NCBI GenBank assembly: GCA_044226365.1 | Contig: JBGAHE010000004.1 | Location: 62,001 to 126,000 of the forward strand | Length of the DNA stretch: 64,000 nt | Source: JALHNI01 sp044226365 | GTDB taxonomy: Bacteria > Acidobacteriota > Terriglobia > Bryobacterales > Bryobacteraceae | Direction of reading: 5' to 3' | Shown here: positions 40,601-48,364 of the stretch, one piece after another | Position numbering within the stretch: the first letter of the stretch is position 1 | How the letters are laid out: every line of letters starts with the position of its first letter | Notes under the pieces: generated by a model | Told to the model about the DNA's origin: nothing | The model's database searches: none | The model's input: the letters and a program-made list of their open reading frames with translations, nothing else | Position numbers and translations under genes: made by a program

Positions 40601-40778
40601 CTTCCGCCGCGCGGCCGGGGAACTGCGTAATCACCACCACCTGCGTGTCCGAGATATCCGGATACGCCTCGATCTTCAACTGCGAGAACGCCCACCAGCC
40701 GGCGCCCACTAACGTCAGGCCAATCAGTAAAGTAATGAAGCGCTGCCGGAGAGCAAAACGCAATAGTTGTGCAATCAC
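37686..40778 (-). CDS. czcA: CzcA/CusA-type heavy-metal RND efflux pump
   Basis: A 1030-residue inner-membrane proton antiporter. RND landmarks: N-terminal RFALRQRFITLLIGLTLVGA helix, FPGRAAEEVEQQVTVPIERA, TM4 motif LGALDFGIIVDATLVMVEH whose two Asp are the heavy-metal RND relay residues, and the C-terminal block FISLFGVAVMSGVLVIAE and IVQGSLAQLRPVLLMVVV. Length matches HME-RND pumps (Co/Zn/Cd or Cu/Ag). Metal specificity cannot be read safely. Sits between its adaptor (9 nt upstream) and DUF190. Confidence 0.94.
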   Translation of the reverse strand: MIAQLLRFALRQRFITLLIGLTLVGAGWWAFSQLKIEAYPDISDTQVVVITQFPGRAAEEVEQQVTVPIERALNSAPNVIARRSRTIFGLSVVELTFDYGTNDYFARQVVLEKLRDADLPDGVTPGLGPLSTPIGELYRYTVSGGGLDAMKLREIQDWVIEPRFLQVPGVADVTPFGGLIKQYQIQIDPLALAKYGLSISQVADSVRANNGNAGGAMLDNHQQSMVIRGVGLIEDTTDIEDVVVTESQGVPVFVKDVGKVQLGAAAPTGIFGVGKQTGGVEGIVLMRRGENPTEVLKSIAIAVDDLNTNRLPAGVKISPIYDRTDLVENTLHTVTHTLLEGLGIVLVVLFFFLGSARAALLTAVTIPLSLLFAFVCMHFSGIPANLLSLGALDFGIIVDATLVMVEHVLHTLHERQHQPGFASEGGVLAAVRDAALEVERPIFFSLMIIIAAYIPLFTLERVERKLFTPMAFTVSYALLGSMLLALTLIPVLATYLFRHGAKSWENPLLPWLAKRYEAVLERAVKRPWMVFGVSGGVVLASFALAGALGIEFLPNLDEGVIWIRANLPAGVSLEKSSQIATDIRAIVAEYPELKLVSSQTGRNDSGTDPYGPNRNEFFLALNPYDTWPAGMNKQKLIEELSRKLNARIPGAAFSFTQPIVDNVTEAVTGSAADLAVILRGPDLAVLRRTAQKTLEVMKTVPGAADTAIEQESDQAQLRIRIDRQAVARYGINVRDVEDVIEMAIGGRAAGTMFEGERRFDITVRYVPEARTNITAIGNVLVPTREGGRVPLSQLAEIKVVNGASIIARRENQRQITVRTNIRGRDQGSFVGDAQKRFNQAIRLPAGYEVTWGGQFENLQRAQKRLTVILPITIAIIFVLLFFMFGSAKYAGMVLMNVPFSLVGGILFLYLRGINLSVSAAVGFISLFGVAVMSGVLVIAEINRLRRAEPELPVLRAIVQGSLAQLRPVLLMVVVALLGMVPAARASGIGSDVQRPLATVVVGGLLSTLLLTLLALPSMYALTVREKEKGA

Positions 40779-40787
40779 GTGAGTCTC

Positions 40788-41954
40788 CTAGTTGCCGCTC
40801 AACAGCATCACGCCGTCCACCACGACGCGGTCGCCTTCGTTCAGGCCCGCCAGCACCGCCACGCGATCGCCCATCTGCGTGCCGAGCGTCACGTTCACCT
40901 TCTCGAACACCCCGCGACTTCGCTCACGCCACACGATCGCTTTGCTATCGGTCGCAATCACCGCGGCCGCGGGCACCGTGGGCCGCGGCTGATCCGTCTC
41001 GGCCAGTTGGATATTGCCGAACATCTCCGGCTTCAACCGCCCATTCGGATTCGGCATCTCGGCGCGCACCTTCACCGTGCGCGTCTGCGGATCCACCGTG
41101 TCGCCGATCAGTGTCACGCGGCCGAGAAACGTCTCACCCGGATACGCCGACAGTTGAATCCGCGCCGGCTCACCTGTCTTCACCAACCGGATCGCCGTTT
41201 CCGGCACGTCCGAAGTCACCCACACCGAACTCAAGTCGGCGATCGTCATCAGCGGCGCGCTCAAGTCATTGCGGAACTCGCCGTTGGCCACCGACATCTC
41301 CAGCACCTTGCCGGAGATTGGCGAGTTCACCGTCACTCGCTGCCCAAAGCCGCCGGGCGAGATGCCCAGAATCTGCAGACGTCTCCGGCCCTGCTCCGCT
41401 GAAGCCTGCGCCTGCTCCACCGCCGCCTGCGACTGCACCAGCACGGCCTGGCTATTGAGCACATCCTTCTGCGGCACCGCACCATGCTCGAAAAGATCCT
41501 TCTGCCGGTCCAGATCCATCTGCGCCTTCGCCAAGGCGGACTTCGCCTGCGTCAAGCCCGCTTGCGCCTGCAGCAGGCTCGAGACCGCCGCATCCGCATC
41601 CGGACTCTCGAGCGTCAGCAAGGGCTGACCCTGCCGCACGAAGTCGCCGATCTTAGCCAGCACCGTCGTCACGCGTCCGGTGAGTTGCAGCGTCACATGC
41701 GCCAGCCGATTGGCATTCGCCTCCACCTTGCCCGGCGAGGTCACCAGGTCCACCGGCACCGACGACATCGCCACCGGCTCCACGCGAATCTGCGCCAATT
41801 GCGGCGAATCCGGCGGAATGGTCATCTGTCCCGGCACGCTCGCCGGCGTCGCCTTCTTGGGCTCGTTGTGGGCCTCCGGAGCCGACCCTCCTCCGCAGGC
41901 CCACAACAAGCTCAACCCGATAGTCACGATTGCGATCTTCCGCATATGCTCCAC
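40788..41954 (-). CDS. czcB: CzcB-type periplasmic adaptor of RND pump
   Basis: A 388-residue lipoprotein; either ATG 41954 or ATG 41945 (MRKIAIVTIGLSLLWACGGG) may be used. The lipobox is LLWAC. Barrel-sandwich/lipoyl halves LTGRVTTVLAKIGDFVRQGQ and VTVNSPISGKVLEMSVANGE flank a coiled-coil hairpin (residues about 110-180). Beta-barrel: LMTIADLSSVWVTSDVPE, GRVTLIGDTVDPQTRTVKVR. It links CzcA to the outer-membrane channel. Clearly paralogous to the adaptor at 45058-46206. It starts 2 nt after czcC. Confidence 0.93.
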   Translation of the reverse strand: MEHMRKIAIVTIGLSLLWACGGGSAPEAHNEPKKATPASVPGQMTIPPDSPQLAQIRVEPVAMSSVPVDLVTSPGKVEANANRLAHVTLQLTGRVTTVLAKIGDFVRQGQPLLTLESPDADAAVSSLLQAQAGLTQAKSALAKAQMDLDRQKDLFEHGAVPQKDVLNSQAVLVQSQAAVEQAQASAEQGRRRLQILGISPGGFGQRVTVNSPISGKVLEMSVANGEFRNDLSAPLMTIADLSSVWVTSDVPETAIRLVKTGEPARIQLSAYPGETFLGRVTLIGDTVDPQTRTVKVRAEMPNPNGRLKPEMFGNIQLAETDQPRPTVPAAAVIATDSKAIVWRERSRGVFEKVNVTLGTQMGDRVAVLAGLNEGDRVVVDGVMLLSGN

Positions 41955-41956
41955 CC

Positions 41957-43231
41957 CTACGATCCGCTCACCGTCGCGCCCGAGACGGCGTCGATCAGAT
42001 ACAAGCTGCGCGCGTAATTCGAACGCGCCTCATTAAACGTCTGCATCGCGTCGTTGAACGCGCGCTGTGCATCCAGAAACTCAATCAGGCTCGCTTCGCC
42101 ACGCCGGTAAGAGTACTCCGTGGTGTCTCGCACGCTCCGTGCCTTCGAGAGCACATCGTTCTCAATCGAAGACAACAATTGCCGCGACACCGTGTACTGC
42201 CGGTACGCCCGCTCCACCTCGGCGTTGATCGACGCGTTCAGCGCCTCAATCTTCGCGCCGCCCTGCGCAATCTCACGCTGCGCCCGCGCAATCTCGCCCT
42301 GATTCTTGTTGAACACCGGCAGCGGCGCACTGAAGTAGAAGCCCAGCGAACTGCCCCCGTAGCCATACGCGTTCTGGTGCGTATACTCGGTGCCGATCGT
42401 GTAATCCACCTTGCCGTTGGCGATCTGCAAGCGCAGATCCGCGCGCGACCGGGCCTGGCCTTCTTTCGTCAACAAAACATCCGGGCGTCGCTCGAGCGCC
42501 AGCCGTTTAATCTCGGCCTCGGAGTCCAACGCGACATCGCTCCGCAGCGGACCCGCCACGTCGAAATTGGACGCCATCTGTGACCGGCCCAGCAGATACT
42601 GCAACTGCGTCTTCGCCTGGTCCAGTTGCAGTTGCGCCTGCTGCACGGCCGTCCGGAACTGCAGCGCCGCTACCTGCGAGCGATCCAGTTCCACCTTCGC
42701 CAGGTCGCCGCTCTTCAAGCGCGATTCATTGATCGCCACCACGCCTTCCAGACTCTTCAGGTTGTCCTGGGCCAGCTTCAAGGTCTCTTTGGCGTGCTGT
42801 ACATCCACAAAGGCGTTCTGCACTGCAAAGATCACCTGACGCATCATCTCGCGCACGCCCAGTTCGGCGAGCGTGCGATCTTCGCGCGCCACCGCTTGCC
42901 GTTCCTCGCGCTTGTGGCCCCGCTCGATGGGAAAGTCCGTTTGCAGGTTGTACTGATTCGGACCCGCCGGGCTCGCCGCGCTGTACCGCGCGCCGATCAG
43001 ATTCAGGGTCTGCCCGGACACCGTGACCACCGGATTCGGCCGCAGCCCCGCCGTAATCTGTCGCGCCTCCGCAATCGTAATGTTGTATTTCTGTGCCGCC
43101 AGATCCAGATTCTTCGCCAGGGCCTCTTTGATTGCCGCCTCAATCGTCAGGGCCTCCGGCGGCGTCGCTGTGGACTGCCCCATCCCCCAACTGGCCATCG
43201 CCAGCATTCCCCAGATCAGTTTCTGTCTCAC
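41957..43231 (-). CDS. czcC: CzcC-type outer-membrane efflux protein (TolC family)
   Basis: A 424-residue protein from GTG 43231 with a signal peptide (LAMASWGMGQSTA). Long amphipathic helices with OEP repeats: TIEAAIKEALAKNLDLAAQK, AEARQITAGLRPNPVVTVSG, LKSLEGVVAINESRLKSGDL, then SYRRGEASLIEFLDAQRAFN near the C-terminus, the standard CzcC/TolC tunnel elements. First gene of the operon czcC-czcB-czcA-DUF190-glsB-like-DUF2007-mgtE. The 43232-43462 gap to the divergent kinase gene holds the promoters; I see no clear operator there. Confidence 0.92.
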   Translation of the reverse strand: MRQKLIWGMLAMASWGMGQSTATPPEALTIEAAIKEALAKNLDLAAQKYNITIAEARQITAGLRPNPVVTVSGQTLNLIGARYSAASPAGPNQYNLQTDFPIERGHKREERQAVAREDRTLAELGVREMMRQVIFAVQNAFVDVQHAKETLKLAQDNLKSLEGVVAINESRLKSGDLAKVELDRSQVAALQFRTAVQQAQLQLDQAKTQLQYLLGRSQMASNFDVAGPLRSDVALDSEAEIKRLALERRPDVLLTKEGQARSRADLRLQIANGKVDYTIGTEYTHQNAYGYGGSSLGFYFSAPLPVFNKNQGEIARAQREIAQGGAKIEALNASINAEVERAYRQYTVSRQLLSSIENDVLSKARSVRDTTEYSYRRGEASLIEFLDAQRAFNDAMQTFNEARSNYARSLYLIDAVSGATVSGS

Positions 43232-43462
43232 GTCTCGATCATGACGGGAGCGGCCTCAAAAACCACTCACCCTGGCCGGGGAGATTCCCAGGTTTGGGGC
43301 CGGAAGCCTCTCCCCTCCCGCCGGGGGTTTTCTCCCCTCGCCACGGGATTGAGCCCCACTCCGTCAGCGATCATCATGTGAGGGGGTGTTGTAACGGTGT
43401 TTACCTCGGGAACCGCACTGCCGGCCGGCCATACTCTGCTCAGTCCGGCGATTGACCCGCCG

Positions 43463-44446
43463 ATGTCGCGCAAAGCCGTGCTGCGCGTCTCCGTCGGCGG
43501 CTTCGGACTCCTGGTCGTGCTCGTGCTGCTTGCCGCTTATCTCGGCTACGCCCGCTGCAACGCAATTCAGGACTCCGCCGGCGAACTCGTCCGCGAACAA
43601 CTGGTCGACCCCGCCCGCGGCGCCCAGCTCGAACAGATCATCGAGCAGGAAACCAAGAGCCTCATCGACGAACTCGCCTGGGTGCTCGGCCTGTGCATCC
43701 TCCTCGCTGCTGCCACCGCCGGCATGACCGGTTGGGTGATTCAGCAGGCCTTCGCCAAACTTGAATGGCAATCCGCCGAACTGGAACACGTCTCCTGGCA
43801 CATGCTGGACGGCCACGAGAAGATGGCTCGGCGTTTCTCGCACGAAATGCACGACGAACTCGGCCAGTCCTTGACCGGCTTACGCGGTTTACTCAGCCGC
43901 GTGAAGGAGAACGAATTCGGCGCGCTCCGGCAGGAGTGCATCGCCGTCGTCGACGAAGTGTTGCAGAGCGTCCGCAAGCTCTCGCAAGTGCTGCGTCCGG
44001 TGATCCTCGATGACTTCGGCCTGGACTCTGGCCTACGCTGGCTCTGCGAGCGCTTCACGCAGCGCACGCAGATCGTCGTCGACTACCAGTCCAATCTGGA
44101 AGGCCGCGTGGCTGAAGCGCTCGAGACGCATCTGTTCCGGATTGCCCAGGAAGCGCTCACCAACATCGCCCGCCACTCCGGCGCCACCGAGGCTTGGATG
44201 ACCTTAGAACACCGCGCCGACCGCCTGATCCTCACCGTGATGGACAACGGCCACGGGTTGCCCGCATCGCCCGCGCATCAGGGGCCCAGCCTCGGCATGG
44301 TGGGCATGCGGGCTCGCGCCCGTCAGGTGGACGGGGAATTGATCGTCGAAAATCGAGAGGAGGGTGGGTTGCGCATCCGCGTGGATGCGCCCCTCCGGAA
44401 AGCGGGGCTGCCAGATGAGCAGGAAGATTCGAGTTTTGTTGGCTGA
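43463..44446 (+). CDS. NarL-type sensor histidine kinase
   Basis: A 327-residue kinase from ATG 43463 (MSRKAVLRVSVGGFGLLVVL); GTG 43397 is an alternative. Two transmembrane helices (about 7-28 and 76-102) enclose a small about 45-residue periplasmic segment. HisKA_3: ARRFSHEMHDELGQSLTGLR with the phospho-accepting His. HATPase: FRIAQEALTNIARHSGA (N box), VMDNGHGLP (G1) and LGMVGMRARARQVDGE (G2). It phosphorylates the regulator whose gene overlaps its 3' end by 32 nt. Being divergent from czcC, a metal-related stimulus is inferred. Confidence 0.9.
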   Translation: MSRKAVLRVSVGGFGLLVVLVLLAAYLGYARCNAIQDSAGELVREQLVDPARGAQLEQIIEQETKSLIDELAWVLGLCILLAAATAGMTGWVIQQAFAKLEWQSAELEHVSWHMLDGHEKMARRFSHEMHDELGQSLTGLRGLLSRVKENEFGALRQECIAVVDEVLQSVRKLSQVLRPVILDDFGLDSGLRWLCERFTQRTQIVVDYQSNLEGRVAEALETHLFRIAQEALTNIARHSGATEAWMTLEHRADRLILTVMDNGHGLPASPAHQGPSLGMVGMRARARQVDGELIVENREEGGLRIRVDAPLRKAGLPDEQEDSSFVG

Positions 44447-45053
44447 CGATCATACGATTCTGCGCAAAGGACTGCGCATGTTGCTCGACTCGCAGGCCGA
44501 CCTGGAAGTGATCGGTGAAGCCAAAACCGGCCGCGAAGCCATCGACGAAGCGCGCCGCCATCGGCCGGACATCGTCATTATGGACGTCTCCATGCCCGAG
44601 TTGAACGGCATCGAAGGCACTCGTCAGATCTGCGATGAGCTCGCCCAAACCAAAGTCATCGGCCTCAGCATGCACAAGGACGCCGTCTACGTTCGCGAGA
44701 TTCTGCGCGCCGGCGCGCGCGGCTATTTGCTGAAGGACTCCGAAGACGACGATCTCCTGAAAGCCATTCGCGCCGTCCATCGCGGCGAAGCCTTCTTGAG
44801 CCCCGCCGTCTCGGACGCCGTCCTCACCGATTACCGCAAGCACGTCTCGAATCCCATTGACCAACTCACCAGCCGCGAACGCGAGATTCTCACCATGATT
44901 GCCGAAGGCAAGTCCAACAAAGAGATTGCCACCGCGCTCAACCTCAGCGTCTACACGGTCGAGTCGCACCGCGGCAGTGTGATGGAAAAACTGAACCTGC
45001 ACAACACCGGAGACATTGTCCGTTTTGCCCTGCGCAACGGCCTCACCAGCTAG
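44415..45053 (+). CDS. NarL/FixJ-family response regulator
   Basis: A 212-residue protein from ATG 44415 (MSRKIRVLLADDHTILRKGL). Receiver domain with the acidic pair DD, phospho-acceptor in DIVIMDVSMPELNGIEGTR, Lys in GYLLKDSEDDD; C-terminal LuxR helix-turn-helix QLTSREREILTMIAEGKSNK then IATALNLSVYTVESHRGSVM. Likely controls the divergent czc operon and/or the adaptor gene that follows 4 nt downstream. Confidence 0.93.
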   Translation: MSRKIRVLLADDHTILRKGLRMLLDSQADLEVIGEAKTGREAIDEARRHRPDIVIMDVSMPELNGIEGTRQICDELAQTKVIGLSMHKDAVYVREILRAGARGYLLKDSEDDDLLKAIRAVHRGEAFLSPAVSDAVLTDYRKHVSNPIDQLTSREREILTMIAEGKSNKEIATALNLSVYTVESHRGSVMEKLNLHNTGDIVRFALRNGLTS

Positions 45054-45057
45054 CCCC

Positions 45058-46206
45058 ATGAATTCGCTCCAGACCATTTTCCTGTTCGGCGTCGCCTGCC
45101 TCCCCCTGCTGCTCACCGGCTGCGGCTCCACCAATCCGGCCTCGAGCGAGCCCGCCCTCAGTGCGTTCGAAGCTCCTGACGCGGGCAGCCATCCCGTTGC
45201 CGTCATCACCGCCGAATCCGCCACGGTCTTTACCAACGAAGTCACCGCGCCGGCCAGGCTCGAAGTGAATCAGAACCGCATCTCGCGAGTGCTCCTGCCC
45301 GTCTCCGGCCGCATCGTCGAAGTGCTCGCCAGCCTGGGCGACGCGGTCCGTCCGGGCCAACCGTTGCTCGCGCTCGAAAGCCACGACGCGGACATCGCCG
45401 AGTCCGCCTATCAGCAGGCCGCCGCCAGCCTCACGCAGGCTCGCGCCGCGCTCGCCAAGGCCGAAATCGATCAGCGCCGCGCCAGCGAACTGTTTGCGCA
45501 ACAGGCCATTCCCCGCAAGGAACTTCTCGAAGCCGAGCATCAGGTGGTATCGGCCACCAACGGCTTGCAGATCGCCAACGCCGTGCTCGATCAGGCGGAC
45601 CGCAAGCTCCATCTGCTCGGCCTGAAGCCCGGCGCCTACGGCCAAAAGATTCTCCTTCGCGCTCCGATCGCCGGCAAGATCGTTGCGCTCGGCGTGGCGG
45701 CCGGCGAAGTCCACAACGACCTCAACCGGCCGCTGATCACCGTCGCCGATCTCAGCACCCTCTGGGTCACCACCAACGTTCCCGAAACGCACATTCGCTT
45801 CTGCCGCCTCGGCGGCGACATCAAGGTCGACTTGCTCGCCTTCCCTGGCGAAGCCTTCACCGGCCGCGTCGCGCAGATTGCCGACACGGTCGACCCGCAG
45901 TTGCGCACGGTGAAAGTGCGGGCCAAACTGGCGAACCCCAACGGTCGCTTCCTGCCGGAGATGTACGGTCAGGTCCGCTACCTCGAAGGCCCGCAACCGG
46001 CCGTCTCCGTTCATCAGGACGCGCTCCTGCAAGCCGGCGACAAGACCTACGTGCTCGTCGAACAGCAGCCCGGCTCTTTCATACGGCGTGAAGTCTCGCC
46101 CGGTCGCCGCCAGGGTGAGCGGCGCATCATCCTCCACGGCCTCACCGCCGGCGAACGCATCGCTGCCGAAGCCGGACATCCTTCTCTGACCGAGCCGGCT
46201 CACTAG
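45058..46206 (+). CDS. second CzcB-like RND adaptor lipoprotein, without its own pump
   Basis: A 382-residue protein from ATG 45058, 4 nt after the response regulator. Lipobox LLLTGCGS. The layout equals czcB: VSGRIVEVLASLGDAVRPGQ, coiled-coil hairpin about 115-185, LRAPIAGKIVALGVAAGEVH, LITVADLSTLWVTTNVPE, GRVAQIADTVDPQLRTVKVR. Side-by-side similarity with czcB is extensive (for example ADTVDPQLRTVKVRA against GDTVDPQTRTVKVRA), indicating duplication. No inner-membrane pump or outer-membrane channel follows, so it may share CzcA/CzcC or modulate them. Confidence 0.88.
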   Translation: MNSLQTIFLFGVACLPLLLTGCGSTNPASSEPALSAFEAPDAGSHPVAVITAESATVFTNEVTAPARLEVNQNRISRVLLPVSGRIVEVLASLGDAVRPGQPLLALESHDADIAESAYQQAAASLTQARAALAKAEIDQRRASELFAQQAIPRKELLEAEHQVVSATNGLQIANAVLDQADRKLHLLGLKPGAYGQKILLRAPIAGKIVALGVAAGEVHNDLNRPLITVADLSTLWVTTNVPETHIRFCRLGGDIKVDLLAFPGEAFTGRVAQIADTVDPQLRTVKVRAKLANPNGRFLPEMYGQVRYLEGPQPAVSVHQDALLQAGDKTYVLVEQQPGSFIRREVSPGRRQGERRIILHGLTAGERIAAEAGHPSLTEPAH

Positions 46207-46207
46207 A

Positions 46208-46213
46208 TACAAT
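46208..46213 (+). promoter_or_regulatory. -10-like box TACAAT, probable leaderless promoter
   Basis: TACAAT ends 9 nt before ATG 46223; it directly follows the stop of the adaptor gene. TCTGAC at 46185-46190 is a weak -35 candidate at 17-nt spacing. Confidence 0.45.
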
Positions 46214-46222
46214 TGCTAGGCC

Positions 46223-47161
46223 ATGGATCGACGTCAATTCCTCGCCGCTGGCGGCGCGCTCACCCTTACTCGCTGCGGCGAATCACCCAAGCCCGCTCCG
46301 GCTCCGCCGGCCGCCACCGCCGCGCCGCCCACGCCCATCATCGACGCGCATCACCACTTCTGGATGTACTCGAAGAAAGAGTACGGCTGGATCAGCGATC
46401 AGATGTCGGCCCTGCAGCGCGACTTCCTGCCCGTGCATCTCGCCGCAGTCCTCAAGGAAGCGGGCGTCAACGGCGCCGTCTCCGTTCAGGCTCGTCAAAC
46501 GCTCGAAGAGACACGCTTCCTCTTGAAGCACGCCAGCGACAATGAGTTTCTGCGGGGCGTGGTGGGCTGGGTGCCGCTGATCGAGGCGAACGTCGCCAAG
46601 TCGCTCGAAGAGTTCGCCGCGCAGCCCAAGATGAAAGGCGTGCGGCACGTCCTCCAAGACGAACGCGACGACAACTACATTCTGCGTGAAGACTTCAACC
46701 GCGGCATCCAACAACTCAAGCCGCTCAAGCTTCGCTACGACATCCTGATCTTCGAGAAGCACCTGCCGCAGACGATCAAATTCGTTGACCGCCATCCGGA
46801 CCAGACCTTCATCCTCGACCACATCGCCAAGCCCAAGATCAAGCAGCACGAAATCGAGCCGTGGAAGACCAACTTCATCGAGCTCGCCAAGCGCCCCAAC
46901 GTCTACTGCAAGCTCTCCGGCATGGTCACCGAAGGCGACCATCAGAAGTGGACCGATGCGGACCTCGCTCCCTACATCGATACAGCCTTGGCCGCCTTCG
47001 GCCCCAAGCGCCTCATGTATGGTTCTGATTGGCCCGTGTGCCTGCTCGCTTCGCCCTACAAGCGCTGGTATGACACGGTCACGGCGGCGGTCAGCAAACT
47101 GTCCGAGTCCGAGCGGGCCCGCCTGATGGGCGGCACCGCCATCGAAGCTTACGGGCTGTAG
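46223..47161 (+). CDS. amidohydrolase-2 family lactonase-like enzyme, exported
   Basis: A 312-residue TIM-barrel metal hydrolase (COG3618 type). N-terminus MDRRQFLAAGGALTLTRCGE has twin Arg and a possible lipobox Cys, so it is likely Tat-exported and lipid-anchored. Metal ligands: IIDAHHHFWMY (HxH), FILDHIAKPKIK (His), LMYGSDWPVC (Asp). LRGVVGWVPLIEANVAKSLE and GVRHVLQDERDDNYIL are typical of sugar-lactone or pyrone-dicarboxylate lactonases. Substrate not determined. It appears transcriptionally separate from the adaptor gene. Confidence 0.85.
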   Translation: MDRRQFLAAGGALTLTRCGESPKPAPAPPAATAAPPTPIIDAHHHFWMYSKKEYGWISDQMSALQRDFLPVHLAAVLKEAGVNGAVSVQARQTLEETRFLLKHASDNEFLRGVVGWVPLIEANVAKSLEEFAAQPKMKGVRHVLQDERDDNYILREDFNRGIQQLKPLKLRYDILIFEKHLPQTIKFVDRHPDQTFILDHIAKPKIKQHEIEPWKTNFIELAKRPNVYCKLSGMVTEGDHQKWTDADLAPYIDTALAAFGPKRLMYGSDWPVCLLASPYKRWYDTVTAAVSKLSESERARLMGGTAIEAYGL

Positions 47162-47164
47162 CGG

Positions 47165-48316
47165 TTAAAGCGGCGGATACACCGGCTCGGGCGGCGCGCC
47201 CTGCTGGGTGGGCGGAAACGGCTCAGGATCGGGATCCGGATCGGGGTCGGGGTCCGGCTCCGGATCATTCGGGTCCATCGGATCGTCCGGATCGGCCGTC
47301 TCCGGGAACACCAGCACCCACTTCGAAATGCCCTTCACGAAGATGCGCGACGATTGCCCCGTCAGGCTATCGCTCTCGCCTGGGCCGGTTCCCACCAACT
47401 GCGGATAGAAGCCCGGGGCGAAACCGATCTGCGCGGGCGTCAGAATCTTCACCGGCGTCGACCAACTGCCCGGGTCGCTCAAGTCCGCCGAATAAGAAAT
47501 GTAGATGCCTTCCTGCGGCCACTCCGGCTTGCAGCACGCATGGTTCAGCATGATCACGTACTTGTTGATGTGCGTGTTCCAACTCACCGACGGTCCCCAA
47601 TAGGCATCCGTGTTGGAGCGTTCCCACGGCACGCGCACCGGCAACACCGGCGTGATGCGCCCGCCCAGGCCCGGCTCGTTCCATTCGCCGTTGAAGTACT
47701 TCAAGACATGCCCCACAGGATGATCGCGATCGGCGAACGCCATCCGCGCGAGCACCACTCCCTGCGTCGACGCGGCGCCGCCGTAGTTGTCGAAGAGGAA
47801 GTAGAAGTATTCGCCCGTCTGATCCAGAATGACGGAGAAGTCCCCGTGGCCGCCGGCGAAGAAGCCATTCTCCGCATTGCAATTCGGCGCGTCTCCCGAC
47901 GTCAGCACTATCCCCAGATCTTCGAACGTATCGCCGCCGTCATGCGACACCAGCGCGCCAATGCGCGGCATCGTCAAACCTTTTCCCGGGCAATACCCGC
48001 CTGGCTCGTTGTGATACCAGGCGTACACGGTTGCACTCTCCGGATCCCGCCAGATCGATTCGATCCACATCGGTTGATGCTCGGTGGAAGTCACCCACGG
48101 CGGTAAATCCATCTGCAGCGAGAACAGATCGTTCCCGGACATCTTGATCAGGTTTCCCGTCGAGGTATAGACCTTCAACCGTCCATCCACCCACAGGCCC
48201 GGACTGTTGCCATCTACGACAGACGAAGGATACGCGAGATAAGGGGCACTACGAACCTGGCCCACCTGCGCGGACAACAGAGCCGCGGTGGTGAGAGCCA
48301 GAAGCACTTTCAGCAT
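47165..48316 (-). CDS. secreted protein, probable five-bladed propeller (glycosidase-like), with Asp-Pro tail
   Basis: A 383-residue protein. Signal peptide 1-16 (LLALTTAALLSAQ). The body has blade-like motifs: LVSHDGGDTFEDLGIVLTSG, GGHGDFSVILDQTGEYFYF, YWGPSVSWNTHINKYVIMLN, GIYISYSADLSDPGSWSTP, resembling DUF4185 or GH43/117-type folds. Catalytic residues cannot be assigned. Residues about 345-383 are a low-complexity (Asp-Pro)n and Pro-rich tail, possibly a wall or surface spacer. Minus strand, convergent with the amidohydrolase, 3 nt apart. Confidence 0.7.
   Translation of the reverse strand: MLKVLLALTTAALLSAQVGQVRSAPYLAYPSSVVDGNSPGLWVDGRLKVYTSTGNLIKMSGNDLFSLQMDLPPWVTSTEHQPMWIESIWRDPESATVYAWYHNEPGGYCPGKGLTMPRIGALVSHDGGDTFEDLGIVLTSGDAPNCNAENGFFAGGHGDFSVILDQTGEYFYFLFDNYGGAASTQGVVLARMAFADRDHPVGHVLKYFNGEWNEPGLGGRITPVLPVRVPWERSNTDAYWGPSVSWNTHINKYVIMLNHACCKPEWPQEGIYISYSADLSDPGSWSTPVKILTPAQIGFAPGFYPQLVGTGPGESDSLTGQSSRIFVKGISKWVLVFPETADPDDPMDPNDPEPDPDPDPDPDPEPFPPTQQGAPPEPVYPPL
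47225..47296. repeat. short degenerate GGATC(C/G)/GGGTC microsatellite
   Basis: The repeat encodes the DPDPDPDPDPEP tail of the minus-strand secreted protein. Unit of 6 nt, imperfect, roughly ten copies; prone to length change by slippage. Confidence 0.7.
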
Positions 48317-48364
48317 TAGTGTAATGATGCCAAGTAGAACCCCTGCCGTTACTTTAAGTTTCGT

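Noticed and set aside
43397..43462. Upstream GTG start for the histidine kinase
   Set aside because: The extra 22 residues are Pro/Gly-rich and non-helical and would precede a good first transmembrane helix; ATG 43463 is preferred, though not proven.
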